A stretch of DNA of 64,000 bases. Origin: Caminibacter mediatlanticus TB-2 (lineage in GTDB: Bacteria; Campylobacterota; Campylobacteria; Campylobacterales; Nautiliaceae). The notes beneath the pieces were generated by a model that had not been told where the DNA came from, searched no databases, and saw nothing but the letters and a program-made list of their open reading frames with translations. Positions 1 through 8,171 of this stretch are shown here, piece after piece (within the stretch, counting starts at the first letter, position 1; every line of letters begins with the position of its first letter). Location of the stretch: assembly GCF_005843985.1 (NCBI RefSeq), contig NZ_CP040463.1, positions 1,352,001-1,416,000 of the forward strand. The letters are read 5' to 3'. Made by a program: the position numbers and the translations under genes.

Positions 1-95
1 CTTGCAATAATATTACATCTTTTTAAATCTACAATAGCTCCATCATCACCAATAAATTTGTTTTTAAATTGTTTTATAAAAAAATCTTCTTTCAT
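1..95 (-). CDS. thiL: Thiamine-monophosphate kinase, N-terminal fragment (cut by window edge)
   Basis: Only the first 31 codons are inside the window. They read MKEDFFIKQF and then IGDDGAIVDL, and the IGDDGA segment matches the metal/ATP-binding start of ThiL, which phosphorylates thiamine monophosphate to thiamine pyrophosphate in the cytoplasm. The ATG (93-95) overlaps the stop of the upstream PAS gene as ATGA, so the two are probably translationally coupled. The call rests on a short motif, so AIR synthase-type relatives (same fold) cannot be excluded. Confidence 0.6.
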   Translation of the reverse strand, partial: MKEDFFIKQFKNKFIGDDGAIVDLKRCNIIA

Positions 96-601
96 AAACT
101 CTTTAATACCTCTTTTTCCCAATCTTTTAAATTAGATTTTGCAAGAAGTTCAGCTTTTCTCATTTTTTTATATAAATTATCAGCATATGCCACTTCTTCT
201 CTGCTTGGTTCTCGTCTCACAGCAACAAATCCAGCTATCTCTTCTGGTTTATCATAAGTTATTTCTCCCTCTTCATTTATTGGGTCAATTTGAACTATTA
301 CCCAATAATATTTTCCATCTTTTCTTAGATTTTTAACCATACCTTCCCAATGCTCACCTCTTAAAATAGTATCCCACATCTCTTTAAATGCTGCTTCTGG
401 CATAGTAGGATGTCTAACAATTGAGTGAGGTTTTCCAATTAATTCTTCTTTTGAATATTTTGTCATATCTCTATATGCTTTTGAAGCAAAAGTAATAATT
501 CCTTTTTTATCTGTTCTTGTTATTAATGCTCTTGCATCAAGCCCTTCTTCTGTAAAAGTTGCTTCAACATCAAGTGGTTTTACATTTGGTCTTGCAGCCA
601 T
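92..601 (-). CDS. PAS-domain sensor protein (Aer-like), single domain
   Basis: A 169-residue soluble protein that is essentially one PAS domain (about residues 25-135). The segments FASKAYRDMTKYSKEEL, GKPHSIVRHP and MPEAAFKEMW are the Aer/PAS_3 signature seen in aerotaxis and energy-taxis receptors, which bind FAD or another cofactor. No transmembrane helix, HAMP, kinase or methyl-accepting domain is present, so any signal must pass to a partner protein; the C-terminal 30 residues are charged and helical. A clear purine-rich ribosome site (AAAGGAT) precedes the ATG. It lies 10 bases downstream of the sdhB-like gene and overlaps thiL, which suggests a sensor of redox state co-expressed with respiration. 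Partner and ligand are not visible. Confidence 0.8.
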   Translation of the reverse strand: MAARPNVKPLDVEATFTEEGLDARALITRTDKKGIITFASKAYRDMTKYSKEELIGKPHSIVRHPTMPEAAFKEMWDTILRGEHWEGMVKNLRKDGKYYWVIVQIDPINEEGEITYDKPEEIAGFVAVRREPSREEVAYADNLYKKMRKAELLAKSNLKDWEKEVLKSL

Positions 602-611
602 TTTTTATCCT

Positions 612-1322
612 TTAAAAAAAGTTGTTTTCAAATCCAAAATCTTGAATTGGTGGATTTTTATCATTTTGTTGTAACATTTTAATATCAAAAGCACTTGCAA
701 TATGTTTTGGACATACATAAACACATTTTTGACAATTAATACAATTATAAAGTCCATTTTCTTTTGCAAGTTCTATTCTTTCTTGTTTATCACTTTTATC
801 CCTACTATCAAACACAAATCTAAAATATTTACTAAATACAAAAGGCCCTGCAAAATCTTTATCATAATCTAATGCTTCACACTCAAAATGACAAGCCATA
901 CATAAAATACAATCTGTTTGTTTATCATATTTTTTAAGTTCCTCAGGAGTTTGTAAATTTTCTTTTGTTTCATCTATTTCATCTACAAACCATAATTTGT
1001 TATCTTTTATAGATTTTTCAATATAACTATGGTCCACAACTAAGTCTCTTAACACTACACTTCTATCAACAGGCTCTACTATTACTTCATCATTCTGAAT
1101 TAAATCTTTTACTTTACTTTTACAAGCTAAAACTGTTCTATCATTTACTTTAACTGCACAAGTCCCACAAATTGCACTTCTACAAAAACTTCTATATGCA
1201 AATCTTTTTTTATAATTTGCTCTATCTAAAAGTTCTAAAATTGTTTCATTTTCTTTAAAATCAAATTCAAACTCATCAAAATAGTGTCTATTTCCGTCAA
1301 ATCTTTTGATTAATAATCTCAT
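612..1322 (-). CDS. sdhB: Succinate dehydrogenase/fumarate reductase iron-sulfur subunit
   Basis: A 236-residue electron-transfer subunit passing electrons between the flavoprotein and the membrane quinone site. The N-terminal ferredoxin domain has the [2Fe-2S] ligands C47, C52, C55 and C67. The C-terminal domain has C138-C141-C144-C148 and C194-C197-C200-C204 followed by proline. The second set is CxxCxxCxxxCP, whereas classical enzymes have CxxxxxCxxxCP, so C197 is an extra cysteine where a [3Fe-4S] cluster would normally sit. That resembles the non-classical (SdhE-type/archaeal-like) enzymes. The gene starts inside the upstream kinase-like gene (26-base overlap). The flavoprotein subunit lies on the same strand but behind a tRNA gene; no membrane subunit is in the window. 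Fumarate reductase (frdB) is an equally possible name. Confidence 0.88.
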   Translation of the reverse strand: MRLLIKRFDGNRHYFDEFEFDFKENETILELLDRANYKKRFAYRSFCRSAICGTCAVKVNDRTVLACKSKVKDLIQNDEVIVEPVDRSVVLRDLVVDHSYIEKSIKDNKLWFVDEIDETKENLQTPEELKKYDKQTDCILCMACHFECEALDYDKDFAGPFVFSKYFRFVFDSRDKSDKQERIELAKENGLYNCINCQKCVYVCPKHIASAFDIKMLQQNDKNPPIQDFGFENNFF

Positions 1323-1854
1323 CTATCTTTTCCCTTGCTAAATTTAATCCTTTAATTTTATCTTTTTTATACTCTTCTATTATCATTTTAATATCATTTT
1401 TATCAAAATTATTATCTCTTTGCAAGTAATATCCAATAAGCTGTAAGAAATTTCTTGGATTTTCACTAAAAACTGCTCTTTCAAAATCAATAAATTTAAC
1501 TCCATTTTCAGTTAAAAAAATATGATAATATCTCCCAAGTTGTTTATGAAAAACTCCTTTTTTATCCAAATAATATGCCCCATTTAAAGCCTCTTTTAAA
1601 AGAAGATAATATTTTGAAGTTTCTAAATCTTTTAGAGGCTCTCCTTTTATATATTCCATTATAAAATATCTTTTACCTCTAAAAATAGGCTTTGGAGCAT
1701 AATTCCCATCTAAAAATTTTAAAATTTCCCATTCTTTATCTATATTATAATTTTTTGCCCATTTTAATGCTGCAATCCTTCCATCTTCAAGCTTTACTTT
1801 ATAAACTTCTCCTCTATTTCCTTCACCAAGTTTTCCAATAACATCATATCTCAA
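1297..1854 (-). CDS. Small protein-kinase-like protein with atypical catalytic loop
   Basis: A 185-residue protein with the N-terminal half of a Ser/Thr kinase: glycine loop GEGNRG (residues 10-15), a lysine in ALKW (K31), an MEYIKGEPL hinge-like segment (66-74) and DFE (123-125) in place of DFG. The catalytic loop reads H103-K-Q105-L, so the aspartate of the HxD motif is glutamine. Its size and the IDFERA ending resemble the predicted kinases of COG2112, found mainly in archaea (recalled, not searched). It may be a pseudokinase or use another base. It is translated ahead of sdhB with a 26-base overlap, which suggests co-regulation, possibly a role in assembling or controlling the dehydrogenase; that is inference. 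Confidence 0.6.
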   Translation of the reverse strand: MRYDVIGKLGEGNRGEVYKVKLEDGRIAALKWAKNYNIDKEWEILKFLDGNYAPKPIFRGKRYFIMEYIKGEPLKDLETSKYYLLLKEALNGAYYLDKKGVFHKQLGRYYHIFLTENGVKFIDFERAVFSENPRNFLQLIGYYLQRDNNFDKNDIKMIIEEYKKDKIKGLNLAREKIDEIINQKI

Positions 1855-1862
1855 TTAGTTCC

Positions 1863-1876
1863 TTTTTTGATATAAT
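1863..1876 (+). promoter_or_regulatory. Extended -10 promoter of tRNA-Arg
   Basis: The run TTTTTTGATATAAT ends 9 bases before the tRNA 5' end, placing initiation about three bases before the mature tRNA. No TTGACA-like box lies 17 bases upstream. The same T-run plus GATATAAT recurs ahead of sulP, uvrB and rnpB, the usual look of vegetative promoters in Campylobacterota. Confidence 0.75.
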
Positions 1877-1885
1877 TTTATTCTA

Positions 1886-1963
1886 TCTCCCGGTAGCTCA
1901 GCTGGATAGAGCGTCGGATTCCTAATCCGAAGGTCGTGGGTTCAAATCCCGCCCGGGAGACCA
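1886..1963 (+). tRNA. tRNA-Arg (anticodon CCT)
   Basis: A complete cloverleaf: acceptor TCTCCCG (1886-1892) pairs with CGGGAGA (1954-1960). The anticodon arm TCGGA-TTCCTAA-TCCGA gives anticodon CCT, reading AGG. The T-arm has GTTCAAATC, and CCA is encoded at 1961-1963. It lies on the opposite strand to all its neighbours, between sdhA and the kinase-like gene. Confidence 0.95.
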
Positions 1964-1975
1964 TCTATTAAATAA

Positions 1976-3682
1976 TTAGTATTTTCTTTCAGCTGGAGCA
2001 TATAAACTTAAATCTACTTCACCTTTTTCATAATTAAAACTTCCATCAGAATTTCTTGTAATCATTGAGTGATATAAATAATTCTCATCATCTCTTTTTG
2101 GATAATCATCTCTATAAAAACTACCACGAGATTCTTTTCTTTGAAGTGAAGCAAATGCTAATACATCTGCAATATCTAAAAGATTAAAAAATTCAAGAGT
2201 CGATTGTAAATCAAGATTAAAAATTTTGCTTTTATCTTCTACTGCTAAATTTTCATATGCCCTTGCTTTTAAATTTTTAAGTTTTTCATAACCCTCTTGC
2301 ATCTCTTTTTCATTTTTAAATACACCAAAATGTTTAAACATTATCTCTCCAAGTTCAACTCTTAAATCACCTAAATGTTCTTTTGACTCTTTACTCATAA
2401 GCTCTTTTATAAATTCTATATCTTCTTTTAATTTTTTTTCTCCACCCTTTTCAAAGTTAGTTGCTTCTGCATACCTCACAGCCTCTTTTCCCGCTATATT
2501 TCCAAAAACTACAATATCAAGTAAACTATTTCCTCCAAGTCTATTTGCTCCATGAACACTAACGCACTGAGCTTCTCCTACGGCATAAATACCTTCAATT
2601 GGAGTTTCACATTTTATATTAGTATGAATTCCACCCATAGCATAATGAGCAGTAGGTTTTATTGGAATAGGCTCTTTTACTATATCTATTCCTTCAAAAT
2701 CAATTGCAAGTTCTCTAATTTGAGGGAGTCTTTCTTTAATTTTTTCTTCTCCAAGATGAGTTAAATCAAGATGTACATATTCTCTTCCTTCTTCATCCTT
2801 AAAGCCCCTACCTTCTCTAATTTCCATCATTATACTTCTACTTACTAAATCTCTTGGACCAAGTTCCATTTTCTCAGGTGCATATTTACTCATAAATCTC
2901 TCACCAAGTGAATTTATTAAATATCCACCTTCTCCTCTTGCTGCCTCACTCACTAATATAGCTGACTTTCTAAGGCCTGTTGGATGAAATTGTAAAAACT
3001 CCATATCTTTTAAAACAAGACCTGCTCTTAATGCTGCTGCTGTTCCATCTCCTGTACATCCTAATGCATTTGAAGTATAACCCCAATAAACTCTACTATG
3101 CCCACCTGTTGCAATAATAATTGCTTTTGTTTTTATAAAAGTAATCTCACCTGTTGAAATATTTATAGCTGTGATACCTTGAACTCTTTTACCATTATGA
3201 ACAATATTTAACATAAACCACTCATTTAAAAACTTAACACCTTCTTTAATACATTGCTCATACAAAGTATGAAGCATTACAAGACCAATTTTATCTGCAC
3301 TATAACAAGTTCTATTTTTGCTTGCTCCACCAAAAGGTCTTTGTGCAATTTTTCCATTATTTAATCTACTAAAAGGAAGTCCCATATGCTCCAATGCTCT
3401 GATGATTTTTGGAGCTTCATAACACATATATTTAACTGCCCCCTGGTCTGCTAAATAATCACTACCCTTAATAGTATCAAATGTATGAATTTCTTCATTA
3501 TCTGTTGGGTCTACATTAGCGAGTGCTGCATTGATTCCACCTTGGGCTGCACCAGTGTGTGAGCGAGTAGGATACACTTTACTAAGTACAGCAACATTTA
3601 AATCTCTATTTTCTTTAATAGCACTAAGTGCAGCATAAAGTCCAGCCCCACCAGCCCCAATAATTAAAATATCAATTTGCAT
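1976..3682 (-). CDS. sdhA: Succinate dehydrogenase/fumarate reductase flavoprotein subunit
   Basis: A 568-residue catalytic subunit interconverting succinate and fumarate. Seen: dinucleotide-binding GAGGAG (9-14), the FAD-linking histidine H42 in [15 protein letters not shown], the substrate arginine in [15 protein letters not shown] and [12 protein letters not shown]. There is no Tat signal, so it acts on the cytoplasmic side, unlike periplasmic MfrA. A ribosome site AAAGGA precedes the ATG. It directly follows the TolC-like gene and is separated from sdhB by tRNA-Arg and the kinase-like gene, an unusual split. In an autotroph of this phylum it could serve fumarate reduction in the reductive TCA cycle; direction cannot be read from sequence. 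Confidence 0.92.
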   Translation of the reverse strand: MQIDILIIGAGGAGLYAALSAIKENRDLNVAVLSKVYPTRSHTGAAQGGINAALANVDPTDNEEIHTFDTIKGSDYLADQGAVKYMCYEAPKIIRALEHMGLPFSRLNNGKIAQRPFGGASKNRTCYSADKIGLVMLHTLYEQCIKEGVKFLNEWFMLNIVHNGKRVQGITAINISTGEITFIKTKAIIIATGGHSRVYWGYTSNALGCTGDGTAAALRAGLVLKDMEFLQFHPTGLRKSAILVSEAARGEGGYLINSLGERFMSKYAPEKMELGPRDLVSRSIMMEIREGRGFKDEEGREYVHLDLTHLGEEKIKERLPQIRELAIDFEGIDIVKEPIPIKPTAHYAMGGIHTNIKCETPIEGIYAVGEAQCVSVHGANRLGGNSLLDIVVFGNIAGKEAVRYAEATNFEKGGEKKLKEDIEFIKELMSKESKEHLGDLRVELGEIMFKHFGVFKNEKEMQEGYEKLKNLKARAYENLAVEDKSKIFNLDLQSTLEFFNLLDIADVLAFASLQRKESRGSFYRDDYPKRDDENYLYHSMITRNSDGSFNYEKGEVDLSLYAPAERKY

Positions 3683-3691
3683 ATGTTTCCT

Positions 3692-4861
3692 TTAATTATT
3701 AGTATAGGAAATTAATTTGTAATATAAACTAAATAGAGTTTTTTGAATTTTAAGTTTTAAAATTTTAATATTAATTAAATCAACCATTTTAGAGTTATTT
3801 AAAACTTTTAAATCAAGAGTTGTAGCATTTCCTGCTTTTATAGAATCTAATGTTGAATCAATTAAGTTATTATATAAACTAAGATTTTCTTTATAAATAT
3901 TTATTTTATTTTTTAGACTTTTGATTTGTGATAGTGCAATATTATATTCGCTTCTTAGTTGTCTTTTTTTATCTTCAATAAGTAAAACTGACTTTAAATA
4001 ATCAATTTTTGTTTTCTCAATTTTTGTTTTAGCATTAATACTAATTGGAAGAGTTGCACTAAGACCGATTGTGTAATAATTTTGTGTATCTGAGAGTAAT
4101 TTATTTTCAAATTTTTTATGATTTAAACTTCCATTTAGAGAAATAGTTAATAATTGATTGCCTCTTTGCATTTTGTATAAGTAACTTTTTATATTCTTTA
4201 ATTTTTGTTGTGCTTTTAATTCAATATTATTATTTAAATACTCATTTTGTTTTATTAATTTAAGTTTTGGCAAAGTAACTTCTTCAATATTTAGTGAAGA
4301 TATTGTTGAAAAACTATTTTTAATTTGAGAGAGTTGATAGTTAATATCTTCTAAATTTAATTTTAAAGAATTTAATTTAATAATTGCATTATCAAGTTCA
4401 CTTGAATTTCCAATACCATTTAAAAATGCCTCTTTTTTTCTTAGTACATCTATTTTTGCATTTTCAATATTTTTAATTAAAATCTCTTTTTGCAGCTTCA
4501 AAACTTTATAATCATATACAAAATCGTATGCTTGTTTTATTAAATTTCTTTTTTGAAGTTCAATTTGGTCTAAATTATATTTTTTTAATACATTAGCATA
4601 TTTAATCGAATAATAAATCGCCCCACTTTTAAAAATTGGTTGATTTATACTAATAGAATAAAGCTGAGTAGTAGTTTGTATTCCTTGAATATTATCTTTT
4701 GTATATGAATATTGAAGATTAATAGGATTTATCCAGTTTCTTTTTGTTTCAATAGCATCTTTTAATGAGTTTTCTTTATCTAAATTAAGTTCTTTTAATT
4801 TTAAATCACTAAGTATTGATGCTTGAAGTAAAAAAGGAACTAAAAAAATTAATTTTCGCAT
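3692..4861 (-). CDS. TolC-family outer membrane efflux protein
   Basis: A 389-residue protein with a short N-terminal signal peptide (MRKLIFLVPFLLQAS) followed by long helical coiled segments typical of the outer membrane factor family, which forms the exit duct of tripartite efflux pumps and type I secretion. The family repeat is visible as two related halves, each with a beta-type segment (for example QLYSISINQPIFKSG and YYTIGLSATLPISINAK) followed by an alpha-hairpin. It is slightly short for the family. No adaptor or pump gene is adjacent; it overlaps argD by 13 bases upstream and is followed after 9 bases by sdhA, so its partners must be elsewhere. Confidence 0.8.
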   Translation of the reverse strand: MRKLIFLVPFLLQASILSDLKLKELNLDKENSLKDAIETKRNWINPINLQYSYTKDNIQGIQTTTQLYSISINQPIFKSGAIYYSIKYANVLKKYNLDQIELQKRNLIKQAYDFVYDYKVLKLQKEILIKNIENAKIDVLRKKEAFLNGIGNSSELDNAIIKLNSLKLNLEDINYQLSQIKNSFSTISSLNIEEVTLPKLKLIKQNEYLNNNIELKAQQKLKNIKSYLYKMQRGNQLLTISLNGSLNHKKFENKLLSDTQNYYTIGLSATLPISINAKTKIEKTKIDYLKSVLLIEDKKRQLRSEYNIALSQIKSLKNKINIYKENLSLYNNLIDSTLDSIKAGNATTLDLKVLNNSKMVDLINIKILKLKIQKTLFSLYYKLISYTNN

Positions 4862-6030
4862 TGTTTCCCCTCAATTTTAAATATTGCACTTTTTAATCTA
4901 TCAAATCCCTCATTAATCTCTTCTTTTGTAATAGTAAGAGGAGGTAAAAACCTAACTGCATTATTTCCTGCTTTTAATACTAAAACTTTTTCCTCAAAAG
5001 CTTTTTTAACAATTTCATCTCTTATTTCACTCTTATGAGTTTTAAGTGCTCTCATTAATCCAAATCCACTCACATTATCAAACAGATTTGGAAATTCTTT
5101 TGCAATTTCAACAAGCTTTGAATCAAAATAATTAATTATCTCTTTTAGCATTCCACTCTCATAATATTCATCTAAAATTTTAATAACTTCAATTCCAGCG
5201 CGTGTAGATAAATAATTACCACCAAATGTGCTACCATGGTCACCTGGCTTTAAAACATCAGTTAAACTTGTAATAACCGCCCCAATTGGCACTCCTCCTC
5301 CAAGACCTTTTGCAAGAGTTACAATATCAGGAGTTATCTCATATAAATTACTTGCTAAAAATTCACCTGTTCTATAAATACCTGTTTGGACTTCATCAAC
5401 TATAAGTAAAATATCTTTTTCTTTTAAAAACTTAGCTAAATTTTGAATATCTTCTTTGTCAAAAGGATTAACTCCACCTTCTCCTTGAATTAATTCAATC
5501 ATTACTGCAATAGTTTTATCATCAATTTTATTTGAGATATCCTTAATATCTTTTGCATAATCAAACCCATCAGGAAAAGGTCCAAAATATGTATGAAATT
5601 TAGGTTGGCCTGTGGCTTTTAGAGTTGAAATTGTCCTACCATGAAATGAATTTTCAAGAGTAATTACTTTATATCTTTTTATCTCTCCATTAACTTCTCC
5701 ATATTTTCTTGCAATTTTTAAAGCTGTTTCATTTGCTTCTGCCCCACTATTGCAAAAGAAAACTCCACCATCAATTCCACTTTTTTTTACCAAAATTTCA
5801 GCTAATTCCTCTTGTGGTTGAATTCTATAAAGATTTGAAATATGAATTATATTTCTTGCTTGGTCGCAAATTGCATTAGATAACCTAATATTTCCATGTC
5901 CTACACTAACTACTCCAATACCACTTGTAAAATCTATATATTCATTTCTATTTTTATCCCATAAAGTTGCATTCTCTCCTCTTATAAATTCAACATCAAA
6001 TCTTGAATATGTATTTAATAAATAATTCAT
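4849..6030 (-). CDS. argD: Acetylornithine aminotransferase
   Basis: A 393-residue class III PLP aminotransferase of arginine synthesis, converting N-acetylglutamate semialdehyde to N-acetylornithine; many ArgD enzymes also serve lysine synthesis. Seen: TSGIGVVSVGH near the N-terminus, CNSGAEANETALKIAR, NSFHGRTISTLKATGQPK, the PLP-contacting LIVDEVQTGIYRTG and the Schiff-base lysine in VTLAKGLGGGVPIGA. Length is normal for the family. It overlaps the TolC-like gene and follows a 160-residue unknown after 9 bases. No other arg genes are in the window. Related omega-aminotransferases are the alternative, but GHG and GRT segments fit ArgD well. Confidence 0.92.
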   Translation of the reverse strand: MNYLLNTYSRFDVEFIRGENATLWDKNRNEYIDFTSGIGVVSVGHGNIRLSNAICDQARNIIHISNLYRIQPQEELAEILVKKSGIDGGVFFCNSGAEANETALKIARKYGEVNGEIKRYKVITLENSFHGRTISTLKATGQPKFHTYFGPFPDGFDYAKDIKDISNKIDDKTIAVMIELIQGEGGVNPFDKEDIQNLAKFLKEKDILLIVDEVQTGIYRTGEFLASNLYEITPDIVTLAKGLGGGVPIGAVITSLTDVLKPGDHGSTFGGNYLSTRAGIEVIKILDEYYESGMLKEIINYFDSKLVEIAKEFPNLFDNVSGFGLMRALKTHKSEIRDEIVKKAFEEKVLVLKAGNNAVRFLPPLTITKEEINEGFDRLKSAIFKIEGKQCEN

Positions 6031-6039
6031 TCTATCTCC

Positions 6040-6522
6040 TTATATTCCATAAAATTCTAAATCTATTAATTCATTTTTTGAAAAAATGCCCGCTTTACTC
6101 TCAAACATCTTAATAAAACTCATAAGATTCTCATACTCTTCTTCATCTAAATCTCCTATTATAAAACTAACTCTCTTAGAATTATTGATTAAATATAAAA
6201 CTCCTGCGACTTCTTCAAGAGTGGTATTATGATTTTGAAGTTCTCTTTTTACTCTAATACCTTTTAAAATTACTTCTACAAAATCTTCAAAATCCATATC
6301 TTCTTTTAAATTTTCATCATAAATTTCAAAAACATAAGCAAGTCTTGCAAGAAGAAGTGGAAGTTTTTTTGAAGTTTTTGGAATATCAACTTTTGAATAT
6401 TCATCACTCCCACCAATAACTACATAATCTTTAACTAACTTTTTAATAGGAGCATTATAAAATATTACTAAATCACTCTTTTTTAAAAACTCTTCATCTT
6501 TGTTTGTATAAAAATCTTTCAT
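6040..6522 (-). CDS. Conserved-looking hypothetical protein upstream of argD
   Basis: A 160-residue soluble, acidic protein with no signal peptide, membrane helix or motif I recognise. The middle (about 75-120) is helical and the C-terminal part contains FIIGDLDEEEYENLMSF. It is the first gene of the unit argD-tolC-sdhA, with a 9-base gap to argD, and is divergent from sulP across 52 bases. Codon use matches the neighbours and the ORF fills the space, so it is very likely real. Function unknown. Confidence 0.7.
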   Translation of the reverse strand: MKDFYTNKDEEFLKKSDLVIFYNAPIKKLVKDYVVIGGSDEYSKVDIPKTSKKLPLLLARLAYVFEIYDENLKEDMDFEDFVEVILKGIRVKRELQNHNTTLEEVAGVLYLINNSKRVSFIIGDLDEEEYENLMSFIKMFESKAGIFSKNELIDLEFYGI

Positions 6523-6530
6523 ATAGACCC

Positions 6531-6544
6531 TTTTTTGATATAAT
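6531..6544 (+). promoter_or_regulatory. Extended -10 promoter of sulP
   Basis: TTTTTTGATATAAT, identical to the tRNA-Arg promoter box, lies 30 bases ahead of the sulP start in the divergent spacer. No -35 consensus is visible. Confidence 0.7.
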
Positions 6545-6574
6545 TTGCGGCTAAAAATATAAAAGGATAATACC

Positions 6575-8065
6575 TTGTTTTTTCAAATTTTACAAAATTA
6601 TAACGCAAAAAATATTAAAAACGATATACTTGCTGGAATTGTAACATCAATAGCCCTTGTCCCAGAAGTAGTAGCATTTGCACTTGTTGCAGGTCTTTCT
6701 CCTCAAATGGGACTTTATACTGCTTTTATTTTAGGACTTATCTCAGCAATAATTGGAGGAAAAGCAGGACTTATTAGTGGAGCTGCTGGAAGCATTGCAG
6801 TTGTAATAGTAAGTTTAGTCCAAAAATATGGAGTAGAATATCTTTTATGGGCAGTTATTTTTGCAGGAATTATTCAAATATTAATTGGTGTTTTTAAACT
6901 TGCTAAATTTATTCGTCTTGTCCCTATGCCTGCAATTTATGGATTTGTAAATGGCTTAGCTATTGTAATTGCTACAAGCCAATTTAGATTTTTTGAAGGG
7001 GAGAGTTATTGGATTTATATCTTAGTAGCTTTAAGTATGGCAATTATCTATTTTATGCCAAAAATCACAAAAACTATTCCATCAACACTTGGAGCTATTA
7101 TTATAATTACTGCAATTGTTAATATTTTTCATATAAATACTAAAACAGTGGCTGATTTAGGAGAAATTAGTGGGACTTTCCCTCATTTTCACATTCCATT
7201 AGCACCTCTAAATTTAGAAACACTTAAAATTATTTTGCCATATTCTATAATTATTGCATTAATTGGTCTTATTGAAACACTTCTTACAATGGAAGTTTTA
7301 GAAGAACTTGATAAAGAAAGAGGAGATGGAAATAAAGAAGCAATAGCACAAGGAGTAGGAAATACAACTTGTGGATTTTTTGGAGCAATGCCTGGATGTG
7401 CGATGATTGGTCAAACATTAATTAATCACACATCAGGAGGTAGAGGAAAACTTAGTAGTATTGTTGCAGCTATTATGATAATTTTATATGTTGTTTTAAT
7501 ACCTGATGCTATAAAAATAGTCCCACTCGCTGTTTTAATTGGAATTATGTTTGTTGTAAGTATTGCTACATTTGAATGGGCAAGTATTGAAAAAATTAAA
7601 AAAATGCCTCGTGAAGATGCTTTTGTGCTTATAATTACTACAATTATTACTATTTTTACTGACCTTGCAATTGCTGTTATTACAGGTGTAATAATCTCAG
7701 CACTTGTTTTTGCATGGAAACACGCAAAAGTTTATTTTCATACATATGAAGAAGATGGCAAAAAAATATATAAATTTGAAGGACCACTATTTTTTGGAAG
7801 TAGTAGAAGTTTTGTTGAGAGCTTTGATGTAGAAAATGACCCAAAAGAAGTTATTATGGATTTTGAAAATGTAAGAGTGATGGATATAAGTGGAGTTGAA
7901 GCTATTGATAAAGTAACAAAAAAATATAAAGAAACAGGTAAAAAACTTATCATTAGACATTTAAGCAAAGAGTGTAAAAAATTACTTGAAAATGCAAAAG
8001 ATTTTTGTGAATTTGAAGAAGATTTAGACTATAAAATTGCTGTTGATGCAAATAAGCTTAAATAA
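6575..8065 (+). CDS. SulP-family anion transporter with STAS domain
   Basis: A 496-residue inner-membrane protein with about 11-12 hydrophobic segments, beginning with the SulP signature around DILAGIVTSIALVPEVVAFALVAGLSP and including NTTCGFFGAMPGCAMIGQT. The cytoplasmic STAS domain occupies about residues 385-485, with its conserved loop VMDISGVEAID. SulP proteins carry sulfate, bicarbonate or other anions by proton or sodium coupling; the substrate cannot be told, though bicarbonate uptake would suit an autotroph. The start is TTG at 6575, chosen because AAAAGGAT lies a correct distance upstream and the first helix needs these residues. It appears monocistronic. Confidence 0.87.
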   Translation: MFFQILQNYNAKNIKNDILAGIVTSIALVPEVVAFALVAGLSPQMGLYTAFILGLISAIIGGKAGLISGAAGSIAVVIVSLVQKYGVEYLLWAVIFAGIIQILIGVFKLAKFIRLVPMPAIYGFVNGLAIVIATSQFRFFEGESYWIYILVALSMAIIYFMPKITKTIPSTLGAIIIITAIVNIFHINTKTVADLGEISGTFPHFHIPLAPLNLETLKIILPYSIIIALIGLIETLLTMEVLEELDKERGDGNKEAIAQGVGNTTCGFFGAMPGCAMIGQTLINHTSGGRGKLSSIVAAIMIILYVVLIPDAIKIVPLAVLIGIMFVVSIATFEWASIEKIKKMPREDAFVLIITTIITIFTDLAIAVITGVIISALVFAWKHAKVYFHTYEEDGKKIYKFEGPLFFGSSRSFVESFDVENDPKEVIMDFENVRVMDISGVEAIDKVTKKYKETGKKLIIRHLSKECKKLLENAKDFCEFEEDLDYKIAVDANKLK

Positions 8066-8136
8066 TGATACCAATTCCACATGAATTAGTTACTTTAAAA
8101 ATCTTTAAAATTACTACTATTTCAATACTTTTTATA

Positions 8137-8167
8137 ATTTTCCATTTTCCATTTTCCATTTTCAATT
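8137..8167. repeat. Heptameric tandem repeat, locus A (ATTTTCC x3, ATTTTCA)
   Basis: Four consecutive 7-base units plus a partial unit, in the spacer between sulP and priA, ending 5 bases before the priA stop. The stretch lies within a 9-base perfect inverted repeat, ATACCAATT at 8068-8076 and AATTGGTAT at 8164-8172. Same family as the repeats at 17811, 28844, 37953 and 54591. Confidence 0.8.
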
Positions 8168-8171
8168 GGTA

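Noticed and set aside
1886-1976. tRNA-Arg as an integration site
   Set aside because: There is no integrase, no direct repeat of the tRNA 3' end and no foreign-looking block next to it.
2552-2764. Plus-strand frame within sdhA
   Set aside because: Shadow of a strong conserved gene with no independent ribosome site or promoter.
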